A stretch of 64,000 bases of DNA from Oceanipulchritudo sp049975345 (lineage in GTDB: Bacteria > Verrucomicrobiota > Verrucomicrobiia > Opitutales > Oceanipulchritudinaceae). Below, one piece after another: positions 32,257 through 41,208 of the stretch. Location: the NCBI GenBank assembly GCA_049975345.1, contig JBNGDP010000001.1:1-64000 (forward strand). Direction: 5' to 3'. Numbering within the stretch: the first letter of the stretch is position 1; each line of letters begins with the position of its first letter. The notes under the pieces are model-generated. The model saw only the letters and a program-made list of their open reading frames with translations, searched no databases and was not told the DNA's origin. The translations under genes and the position numbers were made by a program.

Positions 32257-34114
32257 CGGATTCCCCGCCACGCAGGAACGGGTTCACGACCGGATTCCCC
32301 CGCAGTTGCTGCCGGTGATGGGCGAGGAATGCGCGGGCACCCTCCGGGCCCATGTATTTCTCCAGCACTTTCACCGCGGTACGCCGGAGGTCGACGAGCA
32401 TGAGCCCGTCCAGACTGTCGTTGAAGGCCGGGTCCACGTTGAAGCTCAGAAGGGTCGCGTTCAGCTTGAGGTACTGCCGGAGAAGAACCGGAACGCCCCT
32501 CTCCTCACGCTCAATCTCCGAAATCAGGGCCGAGACGTCCTCGATATCCCGGACCGAGCGCCGGAAGGAGTTGCGGTCCAGGGAACCGAAGGACCGGGTC
32601 CGGGCCGGGTTCCGGGCCTTCACCTTCGAGGCCAGGACCGGATCGAGGTTGTTTTCCCTCAGGTAGGCCACCATCAGGTTCTTGGAAAGGCTCCGGTACT
32701 CGTTGCTGATGCTCACGGGGCCGAACAGGGTGCAGTAACGCGGACGCAAAGAGATGAAACGGCCGATCCCCTTCCAGAGAAGTCCGAGGGAAAGCGGCTT
32801 GCGCTGGTATTTTTCCACGACAAAGGATCGCCCAAGTTCAATTCCCGGATCGATGGATTGGAGGATCCCCGGCTTGAACCGGAAAAGGGTCGAGGTGTAA
32901 AGGCCCTTTTTTCCCATGGCCGGAAGGATCTCGTCGGTCAGCCCGAGCCGGTAAGCCCCGACAATTTCCGATTCCTCGCGGTTCCAGATGAACAGGTGCC
33001 AGTAGTGCGGATCGAAACGGTCAAGATCGGTCGCCTCCCCCGTTCCCTCCCCCACGGCTCGGAAAGTGATCTCCCGCAGGCGGCCGAGTTCCATCAGGAT
33101 CCGCGGGATGGAAGCGGCCCTGGCCGCATAGACCGCGAAAGGGGGATGCTCCAGAAGGAGCGCCTCCCCCGGAAGGTCTTCCAACTCCGCCGCAAGGGCC
33201 GCCGCCGGCTGCGCCCCGACAATTTCCTTCCCGGAATGGGCCCTTCGCAAATCCAAAGTAAAAGTCGTCTTTTCCGCAACTTCCCGGCTCTTCAGGATGT
33301 AGGTCCGCAGCCGCAGGAATTCCATCACTTCGTTGTTGCTTGGAAAGTGCTCCAGCCGTTTTGCGCGAATGGGGTTGCCGATACGGACCTCCATGACGCG
33401 GTTTCTGGAACGCAGCATTTCGCGGGCCAGCAGAACGGTCCGCATACGCGGATGGAGAAGGCCGGCCAGCTGGAAAAAATTGCTGTTCCGGCCGGCAAAA
33501 TACATCGGGACCACGGTGGCGCCCGTCCTGCGGATGACCGGAGCCAGGTTTTCCGCCCATGCCGGGTCCGTGACGCTGCGGGAAGCCGGCCTCAGGTGGG
33601 AGACCGTGCCGGAGGGAAAGGTGGCGAGCGCATGCCCTTCATGCAGCCAGCGCAGGCTTGCCTTCAAACCCCGGAGATTGGCCCTGGCGGCCTCAACGCC
33701 GCCGAAGGGATCCACGAAAAAGCAGCGGCCGCCCATATGGTCGATCCGGTCCAGGAGGAAGTTCACGAGCAGCTTCCCGTCCGGGCGCACCCGGTCGAGG
33801 ATTGATCCCATCACCAACCCGTCCACTCCGCCGTAGGGATGATTGGCGACGACGAAGACCGGGCCTTCCGCGGGGATGCGCTCCAGATCCTCCTCCGTCA
33901 CCCGGTATTTGATCCCCAGGACCGCCAGGCCCTGGTCGAAAAACGAGCCTTCCTCCCCGGCGCGCTTCTCCAGCAATTGCCGGTAATTCCCGTTCAGGCT
34001 TGCCGTGTGCAGAAGAGGGTCCAGCAGCTTCTGCAGCAGACGGAGCGGCGTCCGCTGCCACGGCCGCGCCGCGAAATCGCGGAAATCAAGGAGTTCGGTG
34101 TCGGACCTTGCCAT
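32231..34114 (-). CDS. OlsF-like bifunctional acyltransferase (PlsC-type plus GNAT-type)
   Basis: A 627-residue two-domain protein. Residues 60-260 are a lysophospholipid acyltransferase-like domain: VVANHPYGGVDGLVMG (88-103, the HPxGGxDG variant), FPSGT (166-170) and VPMYFAGRNSNFF. Residues about 290-560 resemble the OlsB/hemolysin-type GNAT acyltransferase: GEALLLEHPPFAVYAARAAS, FRAVGEGTGEATDLDRFD, HLFIWNREESEIVGAYRLG and RSFVVEKYQRKPLSLGLLW. This order matches OlsF, which adds both fatty acids to ornithine to make phosphorus-free ornithine lipids. The amino acid used here is unknown. It is convergent with the ABC exporter with a 26-base overlap. Confidence 0.8.
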   Translation of the reverse strand: MARSDTELLDFRDFAARPWQRTPLRLLQKLLDPLLHTASLNGNYRQLLEKRAGEEGSFFDQGLAVLGIKYRVTEEDLERIPAEGPVFVVANHPYGGVDGLVMGSILDRVRPDGKLLVNFLLDRIDHMGGRCFFVDPFGGVEAARANLRGLKASLRWLHEGHALATFPSGTVSHLRPASRSVTDPAWAENLAPVIRRTGATVVPMYFAGRNSNFFQLAGLLHPRMRTVLLAREMLRSRNRVMEVRIGNPIRAKRLEHFPSNNEVMEFLRLRTYILKSREVAEKTTFTLDLRRAHSGKEIVGAQPAAALAAELEDLPGEALLLEHPPFAVYAARAASIPRILMELGRLREITFRAVGEGTGEATDLDRFDPHYWHLFIWNREESEIVGAYRLGLTDEILPAMGKKGLYTSTLFRFKPGILQSIDPGIELGRSFVVEKYQRKPLSLGLLWKGIGRFISLRPRYCTLFGPVSISNEYRSLSKNLMVAYLRENNLDPVLASKVKARNPARTRSFGSLDRNSFRRSVRDIEDVSALISEIEREERGVPVLLRQYLKLNATLLSFNVDPAFNDSLDGLMLVDLRRTAVKVLEKYMGPEGARAFLAHHRQQLRGNPVVNPFLRGGESVTGKRPPE

Positions 34115-34217
34115 GGCGGGGTTTCAGACAAGGGCATAGGCTTGTCGCGGATACAGGCTAGCGCCAGCGAAATCGAAGGCAAGCCCAACCGGCCCGGGTT
34201 AATTTCACGTGACAAGG

Positions 34218-35807
34218 TTACGGTGCCGTGGCGAGCAGCAGCTTGTAGCGGAAGGAGTCGCGAAGCGCCTGCCAGCTGGCCTCGATGATGTTGGGGTTCG
34301 CCCCGCAGGTCCACCAGGTGCTTTCCCCGTCGCCCGAAAGCATGAGCACCTGTACCACCGAATCCGCTCCCAGGCCGGCCTGCAGGATGCGCACCTTGTA
34401 ATCGATCAGCTGGACCGAGCGGAGCTCCGGAAAATGTTCCCCGAAGGCCAGGCGCATGGCATGGTCGAGTGCCCCGACCGGACCGGTTGATTCGGCGACG
34501 CTGATCTTGATATCCGCCTCGTCCTCGACACGGATTTTGACGACGGCCTCGCTGATGTTCTCCTTCTTGTCCCGGACCACCTCCGAGATGGTACGGTAGC
34601 TGACGAGTTTGAAATTGTCCTCATGTCCGTGGAAATGCCGGTGCAGCAGGACCTTGAAACTGGCATCCGCATTTTCGTATTCATACCCCCGGGCCTCGCG
34701 CTCCTTGAGGAGCTTGAGGAATTTCCTCATCTCGGGGGATTTCGGATCGACCTGGATGCCCAGTTGAGCGGCCTTCATGGCGACACTGCTGCCCCCGGCC
34801 ATGTCGGAAAGCAGGATGCGCTGCCGGTTGCCGACCTGCTCGGGCCGGATGTGCTCGTAACTGCGCGCCACCTTCTGGGCGGCGTTGGCATGCACCCCTC
34901 CCTTGTGCGCAAAGGCGCTCTTCCCCACGTAGGGGGCCTTCGGGTCGGGTACCCGGTTGGCGAGGTTGTCGATGTGATGCGCCAGCCCGCACAATTTCGC
35001 CAAGTTGTCCTCGGCATGGTGGTGGTATCCCATCTTCAACGAAAGATTGGCCATGATGGTTGTGAGATTGGCATTGCCAATGCGCTCGCCATAACCGTTC
35101 TGGGTTCCCTGGACCATCCGGGCGCCGGCCTCCACGCCGGCCTGGGAAAGCGCAACCCCGAGGCCGCAATCGTCGTGGCAGTGCATGCCCACCTTGACCG
35201 GGGCCATCTCACGGACCACCGACTCCACAACCCCCTTCAACCAGCTGACCTGCGATCCCCCGTTGGTGTCGCAGAGCACCAGCCAGTCCGCTCCGCCCGC
35301 GGCCGCGGCCCGCAAGGTCCGCATGGCGTATTCCGGATCCTCCTTGTATCCGTCGAAAAAGTGCTCGGCATCGTAGATGACCTCCCGTCCGGAGTCCTTG
35401 AGGAAGCGAACGGAATCCTCGATCATGGCGAGGTTCTCCTCCGCCGTGGTGCGGAGCACCTCCTTGACGTGGAGAAGCCAGGTCTTTCCGAAAATCGTCA
35501 CCACCGGGGTTTCCGCCTCCAGCAGGGTCGCCAACTGGGGATCTTGCTCCGCCGGCAAGTGGGCCCGGCGGGTGGATCCGAAGGCGGCGATCCGGGCATG
35601 GCGGAAGGCTACTTTCCTGGCCAGATCGAAAAAGGCCATGTCACGGGGGTTGGAACCCGGCCAGCCGCCCTCGATGTAATCGATCCCAAAGGCATCCAGC
35701 TTTTCCGCGACGAGAATCTTGTCCTCCGCGGAAAAGGAGATCCCCTCCCCCTGCGTTCCATCGCGGAGGGTCGTATCGTAGATGAGTACGGTATCGGCCT
35801 CTTTCAT
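34218..35807 (-). CDS. cimA: Citramalate synthase
   Basis: A 529-residue HMGL-like enzyme that joins pyruvate and acetyl-CoA to (R)-citramalate, the first step of the threonine-independent isoleucine route. The catalytic barrel shows LIYDTTLRDGTQGEGISFSA, GIDYIEGGWPGSNP, DGYKEDPEYAMRTL, LCDTNGG, VGMHCHDDCGLGVALS (the metal-binding HxH of the second half is GMHCHDD) and GERIGNANLTTI. FAHKGGVHANA is the second flap. The C-terminal regulatory domain (about 400-529) is LeuA-like. The length and N-terminus fit CimA/TIGR00977 better than LeuA. It is divergent from astB. Confidence 0.93.
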   Translation of the reverse strand: MKEADTVLIYDTTLRDGTQGEGISFSAEDKILVAEKLDAFGIDYIEGGWPGSNPRDMAFFDLARKVAFRHARIAAFGSTRRAHLPAEQDPQLATLLEAETPVVTIFGKTWLLHVKEVLRTTAEENLAMIEDSVRFLKDSGREVIYDAEHFFDGYKEDPEYAMRTLRAAAAGGADWLVLCDTNGGSQVSWLKGVVESVVREMAPVKVGMHCHDDCGLGVALSQAGVEAGARMVQGTQNGYGERIGNANLTTIMANLSLKMGYHHHAEDNLAKLCGLAHHIDNLANRVPDPKAPYVGKSAFAHKGGVHANAAQKVARSYEHIRPEQVGNRQRILLSDMAGGSSVAMKAAQLGIQVDPKSPEMRKFLKLLKEREARGYEYENADASFKVLLHRHFHGHEDNFKLVSYRTISEVVRDKKENISEAVVKIRVEDEADIKISVAESTGPVGALDHAMRLAFGEHFPELRSVQLIDYKVRILQAGLGADSVVQVLMLSGDGESTWWTCGANPNIIEASWQALRDSFRYKLLLATAP

Positions 35808-35900
35808 TCACTTCGGTGTTTGCCCTTTGCACGCTTTGGTCAATTGCAAAATGCCTTTGCCTCCGGGCTTCCAGGGCTTATCCTCTCCCTTTGCAAGCCC

Positions 35901-37250
35901 ATGAAATACCATGAAATCAACTTTGACGGCCTTGTCGGACCGACCCACAACTACGCGGGACTCTCCTCGGGAAACATCGCCTCGGTCAGCCATCGTGGCG
36001 ATATCTCCAATCCACGGGCCGCGGCTTTGCAGGGCCTTGCCAAGGCCAAGGCGCTGGCTGACCGGGGCTATCCACAGGCCTTGCTGCCTCCGCATGAGCG
36101 CCCGTCGATTCCCGCACTGCGCCAGTGGGGCTTTGACGGAAAGCGCGATGAGGAGGTCCTTGCGGCGGCGGCACGCCTGGCCCCGGACCTGTTGGCCGCC
36201 GCTTCCTCCGCCTCGGCCATGTGGGCTGCCAATGCCTGCACCATGACCCCTTCCCTCGATTCCGGGGACGGGCTTGTTCATTTCACCCCGGCAAACCTCC
36301 ACTCCAAGCTGCACCGCAGTCTGGAGCCCCGCTTCACGCAATCCATCCTGCGCGCGGTCTTCGCGGACGAGGACCGCTTCCGGGTCCACGACCCGCTCCC
36401 GGGGGGCGAGGCCATGGCCGACGAGGGAGCGGCCAACCATACCCGGCTGACAAGCGGCCCGGCCGGGCCCGGATTGCACCTCTTCGTGTACGGTCGCGGC
36501 GCCCTCGGAAACCTGCCGGACCGCCCAAGGCGCTTTCCCGCGCGCCAGAGCCGGGAAAGCTCCGAGGCCCTCGCCAGGCGTCACCGGATCGCAGCCCGCC
36601 AATGCCTCTTCATCCAGCAGGCTCCGGAAGCGATTGACGCCGGGGTCTTCCACAACGACGTCATCGCCGTCGGAAGCCAGCAGGTTCTCTTGCTCCACGA
36701 AACAGCCTTTCTGGACCAGAAGCGGACCCTGGAGGAAATCCGGAAGGCCTTCTCCGCCCTCGGCGGGGAACTGCGGGTGATCGAGGTGCCCGCCGGCCGG
36801 GTCAGCCTGAAGGAGGCCGTGGACACCTACCTGTTCAATTCCCAGCTGCTCCCCCTGCCCGGGGGCGGAATGCTCCTCGTCGTCCCCGCGGAATGCGCGG
36901 GCAGCCAGGCGGTCAGCGAGCTGCTCGAGGACTATGTCTCCGATGACTCCAATCCCATCCGTGAAGTGCTGGCCTTTGACCTGCGGGAAAGCATGCGCAA
37001 TGGCGGAGGACCTGCCTGCCTGCGCCAGCGTGTGGTCCTCAACACCAATGAAACGCGTCATCTGCGCGGCCGGATCTTCCTGGATGAGGCGCTAAACAAG
37101 GATCTGGAAACATGGGTGAAAAACCATTACCGCGACCATCTCTCGCCGGCGGACCTCGCCGACCCGCGCCTGCTTGAGGAATCCCGCCTCGCCCTGGACG
37201 AGTTGACGGGCATCCTGCACCTGCCAGCCCTCTACCCGTTCCAGAAATAA
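35901..37250 (+). CDS. astB: N-succinylarginine dihydrolase
   Basis: A 449-residue pentein-fold enzyme that hydrolyses N2-succinylarginine to N2-succinylornithine, carbon dioxide and ammonia, the second step of arginine succinyltransferase catabolism. It follows E. coli AstB closely: EINFDGLVGPTHNYAGLSSG at the start, SSASAMWAANACTMTPS, FTPANLHSKLHRSLEP, ADEGAANHTRL (catalytic Glu), GVFHNDVIAVG (catalytic His) and GGGPACLRQRVV (catalytic Cys). LFVYGR and FPARQSRESSEALARRH are also family marks. The usual ast neighbours (astA, C, D, E) are not in the window. Confidence 0.96.
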   Translation: MKYHEINFDGLVGPTHNYAGLSSGNIASVSHRGDISNPRAAALQGLAKAKALADRGYPQALLPPHERPSIPALRQWGFDGKRDEEVLAAAARLAPDLLAAASSASAMWAANACTMTPSLDSGDGLVHFTPANLHSKLHRSLEPRFTQSILRAVFADEDRFRVHDPLPGGEAMADEGAANHTRLTSGPAGPGLHLFVYGRGALGNLPDRPRRFPARQSRESSEALARRHRIAARQCLFIQQAPEAIDAGVFHNDVIAVGSQQVLLLHETAFLDQKRTLEEIRKAFSALGGELRVIEVPAGRVSLKEAVDTYLFNSQLLPLPGGGMLLVVPAECAGSQAVSELLEDYVSDDSNPIREVLAFDLRESMRNGGGPACLRQRVVLNTNETRHLRGRIFLDEALNKDLETWVKNHYRDHLSPADLADPRLLEESRLALDELTGILHLPALYPFQK

Positions 37251-37292
37251 AAGCAGCCTTGCCCGCGCGGGGGAGTTCTTCACAGTGGGGAC

Positions 37293-38048
37293 ATGGCCAG
37301 TTTGCAGGATATCGTCCTATTTTCCGACAACCTCACACGCCGGCTCGAGATCGCCGATTTTTCCGGGGCCAACAATGGCCTGCAGCTGGAGAACAACGGC
37401 ACGGTGGAAAAAGTCGGGGCCGCCGTGGATGCCGGGATGGTTCCCTTTCAACAGGCCATCAGGGAAGGAGTCGACCTTCTGGTCGTCCACCACGGAATGT
37501 TCTGGAACACCCCGGCCGCCTACACGGGAGTCCTGTACAGGAAGCTCAAGCTGGCCATGGATCACAATCTCGCCGTCTACAGCAGCCATCTCCCACTCGA
37601 CGCGCATCCGGAGATCGGCAACAACCGCCTCCTGGCCGATGCCCTCGGCCTGGAGCCCGAGGAATGGTTCCTTCCCCACGAGGGCACCCCGATCGCCCTT
37701 CTGGCAAAAGCCCCGGACGGCCGGAACGAGTTGAAAAGCCGCTTGCAACGGGAATTCGGAAAAGCCGTCACCGCGATCGAGTTCGGCACCGAAACCCCAT
37801 CCCGGGTCGCCATCCTGACCGGTTCCGGGCGCAGCGCCCTTCCCTGCCTGAAGGCCGCCGGAACCGACACCCTCATAACCGGGGAATTGCGCCAGGAACA
37901 TTTCAACCTCGCCCAGGAGGAGGGCCTCAATCTTTATCTCTGCGGCCACTACGCCACGGAGCGCTACGGGGTCATCGCGCTGGGCAAACGGATCGCAAGC
38001 CGCTTCAGCCTGCCGTTCTCCTTTCTTTCCACGGATTGTCCCCTGTAG
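37293..38048 (+). CDS. NIF3-like dinuclear-metal protein
   Basis: A 251-residue NIF3 family protein. GANNGLQLENNGTVEKVGAA fits the family opening (DNxGLQVG), and LLVVHHGMFW is the conserved metal-binding His-His motif near residue 66. YSSHLPLDAHPEIGNNRLLA matches the next metal-site segment, and LITGELRQEHFNLAQEEGLNLYLCGHYATE carries the C-terminal H-x-x-x-E ligands. Family members are known as GTP cyclohydrolase I type 2 homologues, but that activity is not well proven, so no reaction is claimed. It is 42 bases after astB and may be cotranscribed. Confidence 0.88.
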   Translation: MASLQDIVLFSDNLTRRLEIADFSGANNGLQLENNGTVEKVGAAVDAGMVPFQQAIREGVDLLVVHHGMFWNTPAAYTGVLYRKLKLAMDHNLAVYSSHLPLDAHPEIGNNRLLADALGLEPEEWFLPHEGTPIALLAKAPDGRNELKSRLQREFGKAVTAIEFGTETPSRVAILTGSGRSALPCLKAAGTDTLITGELRQEHFNLAQEEGLNLYLCGHYATERYGVIALGKRIASRFSLPFSFLSTDCPL

Positions 38049-38148
38049 GACCGGGAATGTTTTTCTCCTTGCAAATTCAACGGAGTTGCCCACCTTCACC
38101 TCTTTTCCGCGTCGAGAGGTCGGGCGTGAAACCCCTCCTCCGCGGCCA

Positions 38149-38164
38149 TCCCGCAGCTGCGGGA
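38149..38164. repeat. 16-base perfect palindrome in the rpsO leader region
   Basis: TCCCGCAGCTGCGGGA is a perfect inverted repeat in the 195-base gap between the NIF3-like gene and rpsO. It could be an operator or part of a structured leader. The rest of the gap is GC-rich; a further short hairpin CACCTCC-GGTG-AGGGGCC is possible at about 38210. Confidence 0.45.
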
Positions 38165-38243
38165 CCAGACGGTTGGACTGGCTCCGGCGAGTCCTTCGGC
38201 ACCTCCGGTGAGGGGCCCCATGGTCGTGAAACAACTCATATCA

Positions 38244-38513
38244 ATGGCTAAGACTCAACTCGACAAAACATCCGTTATCGCGGACTACAAGAACCACGAC
38301 ACCGACACCGGTTCCCCCGATGTCCAGATCGCCCTGCTCACGCAGCGCATCAACCACCTGACCGATCACCTGCGGACCCACCGCAAGGATTTTCACAGCC
38401 GTCGCGGCCTCATCGCCATGACCAGCCGCCGGCGCAAGCTTCTGGATTATGTCAAAAGGCATGACCTGGACCGCTACAAGCAGTTGCTCGAGCGCCTGAA
38501 GCTCCGCCGCTAG
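38244..38513 (+). CDS. rpsO: 30S ribosomal protein uS15
   Basis: An 89-residue protein. DTGSPDVQIALLTQRINHLT, HRKDFHSRRGLIAMTSRRRK and LLDYVKRHDLDRYKQLLERL are the uS15 signature, which binds the 16S rRNA three-way junction at helices 20-22. The ATG at 38244 gives the standard MAKTQLDK start; an ATG at 38208 adds 12 residues. The leader (ACTCATATCA) lacks a Shine-Dalgarno sequence and ends in the same TATCA-ATG-GCT context as gyrB. pnp follows after a structured 186-base spacer, as in many bacteria. Confidence 0.97.
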   Translation: MAKTQLDKTSVIADYKNHDTDTGSPDVQIALLTQRINHLTDHLRTHRKDFHSRRGLIAMTSRRRKLLDYVKRHDLDRYKQLLERLKLRR

Positions 38514-38555
38514 GCGGCGGGGTTTCATCCGACCGGGCCCTTCACAGTCAATCCC

Positions 38556-38646
38556 GTTCCCCCTCCACAGCTGCATCCAGTAGGAAGTCCGCCTGCCGGG
38601 CACCGCCGGGCAGACGAACTTCCTAGAATCAGCTGGATGGGGGAAC
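38556..38646 (+). other. Long nested hairpin between rpsO and pnp (probable RNase III-type processing element)
   Basis: Three nested pairings stack into one long stem: GTTCCCCC (38556-38563) with GGGGGAAC (38639-38646), CATCCAG (38574-38580) with CTGGATG (38633-38639), and TAGGAAGT...CCTGCC (38581 on) with GGCAG...ACTTCCTA (ending 38625). The total is about 90 bases. There is no U-tract, so it is not a simple terminator. In E. coli an RNase III-cut hairpin lies at the same place and mediates control of pnp by its own product. Confidence 0.65.
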
Positions 38647-38699
38647 CCCACCCGGACCGGGTCCTTCAGGCCCCGGCTCCTTCAAGTTAACAACATCCA

Positions 38700-40997
38700 A
38701 TGCTGAAACAGAAACACTCCGTTACCGTTGAGGAATACGGTATCACCATCGAAACCGGCACCCTGGCCAAGCAGGCCAACGGGGCCGCCACCATCCAACT
38801 CGGCGAGACCACGATCTTTGTGGCCGCCACCGCCGCCAACAGCATCCGCGAAGGGCAGGATTTCTTCCCCCTCCAGGTCGACTACCGCGAGAAGTTCCAT
38901 GCCGCCGGCCGTATGCCTGGCGGTTTCTTCAAGCGCGAGGGACGCCCCACCGAGAAGGAAATCCTGACCTCGCGCCTGACAGACCGTCCACTGCGGCCGC
39001 TCTTCCCCAAGGGCTTCTTCAATGAGGTCCAGGTGCAGGCCCTCCTCATGACCGCCGACCTCGTCAACGAGCCGGACATCCTCCTCGTCAACGGCGCTTC
39101 GGCCGCCCTGATGTGCTCGGACATTCCCTGGAACGGCCCCGTGGCCTGCATCCGGGTGGGCCTCATTGACGACGAGTTTATCGTGAATCCGACCCATGAG
39201 CAGCAATACGAGTCGGAACTGGACCTCATTTACGTCGGTAACGAGAAGGAAATGATGATGATCGAGGGATCCGCCGAGGAAGTCCCCGAGGAGAAATTCA
39301 TCGCCGCCCTTGAATTCGCCCAGGAGGCCATCCAGCCGATCATCAAGGCGCAGAAGGAACTCGCCGCCCTGGTCGGCAAGGAAAAGAAAACCTTCGAACT
39401 GTTTGTCGTAACCGATGAGAACCTCGCCTTTGCCCGTGGAATCGTCGGGGACCGCATGGCCGAGGCCGTCTTCAAGGATTCCAAGGCCGATCGCCAGGAG
39501 GCCGTCGACGCCCTCAAAAAGGAAGTCGAGGAAAAGATGATCGAACGCGACGGGGAGGAAAACGTTGACCCGAACCAGCTGATGCTCGCCTTTGAGGTCC
39601 TCCAGGAGGAAATTTACCGGGAAAACATCCTCGATGCCGGCAAGCGTGCCGATGGCCGTGGCCCCAAGGACCTGCGTGACATCGAGTGCCAGGTCAACCT
39701 CTTTCCGCGCGTGCACGGTTCGGCCCTTTTCCAGCGCGGGGAAACCCAGGCGATCGTCTTCACGACCCTCGGATCCCGCTCCGACAACCAGGACATGGAC
39801 GGTCTCACGGGTGGACCCCGCGAGAAGAGTTTCCTCCTGCATTACAATTTCCCGAATTATTCCGTCGGGGAAACCGGGCGCATCATGGGTCCGGGCCGCC
39901 GTGAAATCGGCCATGGTGCCCTCGCCGAGCGGTCCCTGCTTCCGGTGCTGCCCGCCGAGGACGAGTTCCCCTACACCGTTCGCCTGGTCTCCGAGATCAT
40001 GGAATCCAACGGCTCCACTTCCATGGCTTCCGTCTGTGGCGGTTGCCTTTCCCTCATGGATGCCGGGGTGCCCATCAGCGGCATGGTCGCCGGGATCTCC
40101 ACCGGCCTGGTCAGCCGGTACGGAAAGGATGGAACCTTTGAAAAACACGTCGTCCTCTCCGATATCATCGGGGCCGAGGACCACTTCGGTGACATGGATT
40201 TCAAGATCTGCGGCACCCGCAAGGGAATCACCGGGTTCCAACTCGACCTGAAAATCCAGGGGCTTCCCCATGAAGTGGCCAAGGAGGCCATTGCCCGCAA
40301 CCGCGACCTGCGCATGCGGATTCTCGACGTCATGTCCGCCACCATCGAAAAGCCGCGGGATGAACTCAGCCCCTACGCACCCCGGATCGAGACCATCATG
40401 ATCGATCCGGAGAAGATCGGCGCCGTTATCGGCCCCGGCGGAAAGACCATCCGGCGCATCTGCGAGGTCTCCGGCGCGGAAATCGACATCAACGAGGACA
40501 ATTCAGGCCGCATCGACGTCTACGCCACCAGCGGGCCGTCCATGGAACGGGCCATCGAGGAGATCAAGGCCATCACCGCCGAAATCGAGGAAGGCAAGCT
40601 CTACCATGGCACCGTCCGCGGCGTGAAGGAATTCGGGGCCTTTGTCGAGTGCCTGCCCGGCAAGGAAGGCCTCGTCCACGTCTCCGAACTGGCGGACTTC
40701 CGGGTCAACCGGGTCGAGGACGTCTGTGCCCTCGGCGACCAGATGTGGGTCAAGTGCGTCGGAATCGATGAAAAGGGACGAGTCCGCCTCAGCCGCACCG
40801 CCGCCCTCGCCGACCGTAACGGCGAGGACGACGAAATCAGCGAAAAGGTTTCCGCCGCAAAGGAAAAGGCAGGTTCCGAGCGTTCGGACCGGCCGGACCG
40901 GTCAGACCGGCCGGACCGTTCGGACCGTTCGGACCGGCCTCGCCGCCGCCAGGGGGACCGCCGTCGTCCGCCCCGCCGCAGGCGGGACGATGATTGA
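38700..40997 (+). CDS. pnp: Polyribonucleotide nucleotidyltransferase (PNPase)
   Basis: A 765-residue exoribonuclease that degrades RNA by phosphorolysis in the degradosome-type machinery. The two RNase PH domains are clear (FPLQVDYREKFHAAGRMPGG and, in the second, GETQAIVFTTLGS, MGPGRREIGHGALAERSL and SNGSTSMASVCGG, the phosphate-binding segment). They are joined by an alpha domain (about 230-310). The KH domain has IGAVIGPGGKTIRRI and the S1 domain GTVRGVKEFGAFVECLPGKEGLVHVSEL. The last 40 residues are a repeat of Ser-Asp-Arg-Pro-Asp-Arg followed by an Arg-rich end (see 40884-40937). It follows rpsO after a structured spacer. Confidence 0.97.
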   Translation: MLKQKHSVTVEEYGITIETGTLAKQANGAATIQLGETTIFVAATAANSIREGQDFFPLQVDYREKFHAAGRMPGGFFKREGRPTEKEILTSRLTDRPLRPLFPKGFFNEVQVQALLMTADLVNEPDILLVNGASAALMCSDIPWNGPVACIRVGLIDDEFIVNPTHEQQYESELDLIYVGNEKEMMMIEGSAEEVPEEKFIAALEFAQEAIQPIIKAQKELAALVGKEKKTFELFVVTDENLAFARGIVGDRMAEAVFKDSKADRQEAVDALKKEVEEKMIERDGEENVDPNQLMLAFEVLQEEIYRENILDAGKRADGRGPKDLRDIECQVNLFPRVHGSALFQRGETQAIVFTTLGSRSDNQDMDGLTGGPREKSFLLHYNFPNYSVGETGRIMGPGRREIGHGALAERSLLPVLPAEDEFPYTVRLVSEIMESNGSTSMASVCGGCLSLMDAGVPISGMVAGISTGLVSRYGKDGTFEKHVVLSDIIGAEDHFGDMDFKICGTRKGITGFQLDLKIQGLPHEVAKEAIARNRDLRMRILDVMSATIEKPRDELSPYAPRIETIMIDPEKIGAVIGPGGKTIRRICEVSGAEIDINEDNSGRIDVYATSGPSMERAIEEIKAITAEIEEGKLYHGTVRGVKEFGAFVECLPGKEGLVHVSELADFRVNRVEDVCALGDQMWVKCVGIDEKGRVRLSRTAALADRNGEDDEISEKVSAAKEKAGSERSDRPDRSDRPDRSDRSDRPRRRQGDRRRPPRRRRDDD
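40884..40937 (+). repeat. 9-base tandem repeat in the pnp C-terminus
   Basis: Six units of nine bases of the form TCGGACCGG or CCGGACCGG encode Ser/Pro-Asp-Arg triplets in the tail of PNPase, directly before a basic Arg/Pro-rich end. The repeat is near-perfect, so unit number may vary between strains. Confidence 0.8.
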
Positions 40998-41120
40998 GTT
41001 CCTCAAAGGGGCGGGCCGATGGACGGAAGCAAATTATTGGCTTTAAAGTTTGCGCCCGCGCCTTATACCTGTAGATTCCAATCCTAGATTTGGATTTCCC
41101 TATAAACCCACCCACCCAAA

Positions 41121-41164
41121 GCTCGGCCGGTCCCTCCAACAACCCGGCCGGGCTTTCTTATTTG
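41121..41164 (+). terminator. Intrinsic terminator after pnp
   Basis: GCTCGGCCGG (41121-41130) pairs with CCGGCCGGGC (41144-41153), ten pairs including one G-T wobble, with a 13-base loop, followed by TTTCTTATTT. It is 124 bases past the pnp stop and 45 bases before trpG/pabA. Confidence 0.85.
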
Positions 41165-41208
41165 GGATAGTTGACCACCGGGTCGGCTTCCCCCACAGTC
41201 TTTCCAGG

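Noticed and set aside
38682..40271. A 529-codon open frame on the minus strand opposite pnp
   Set aside because: It is a shadow of the high-GC pnp gene; the product has no domain pattern and pnp is certain.
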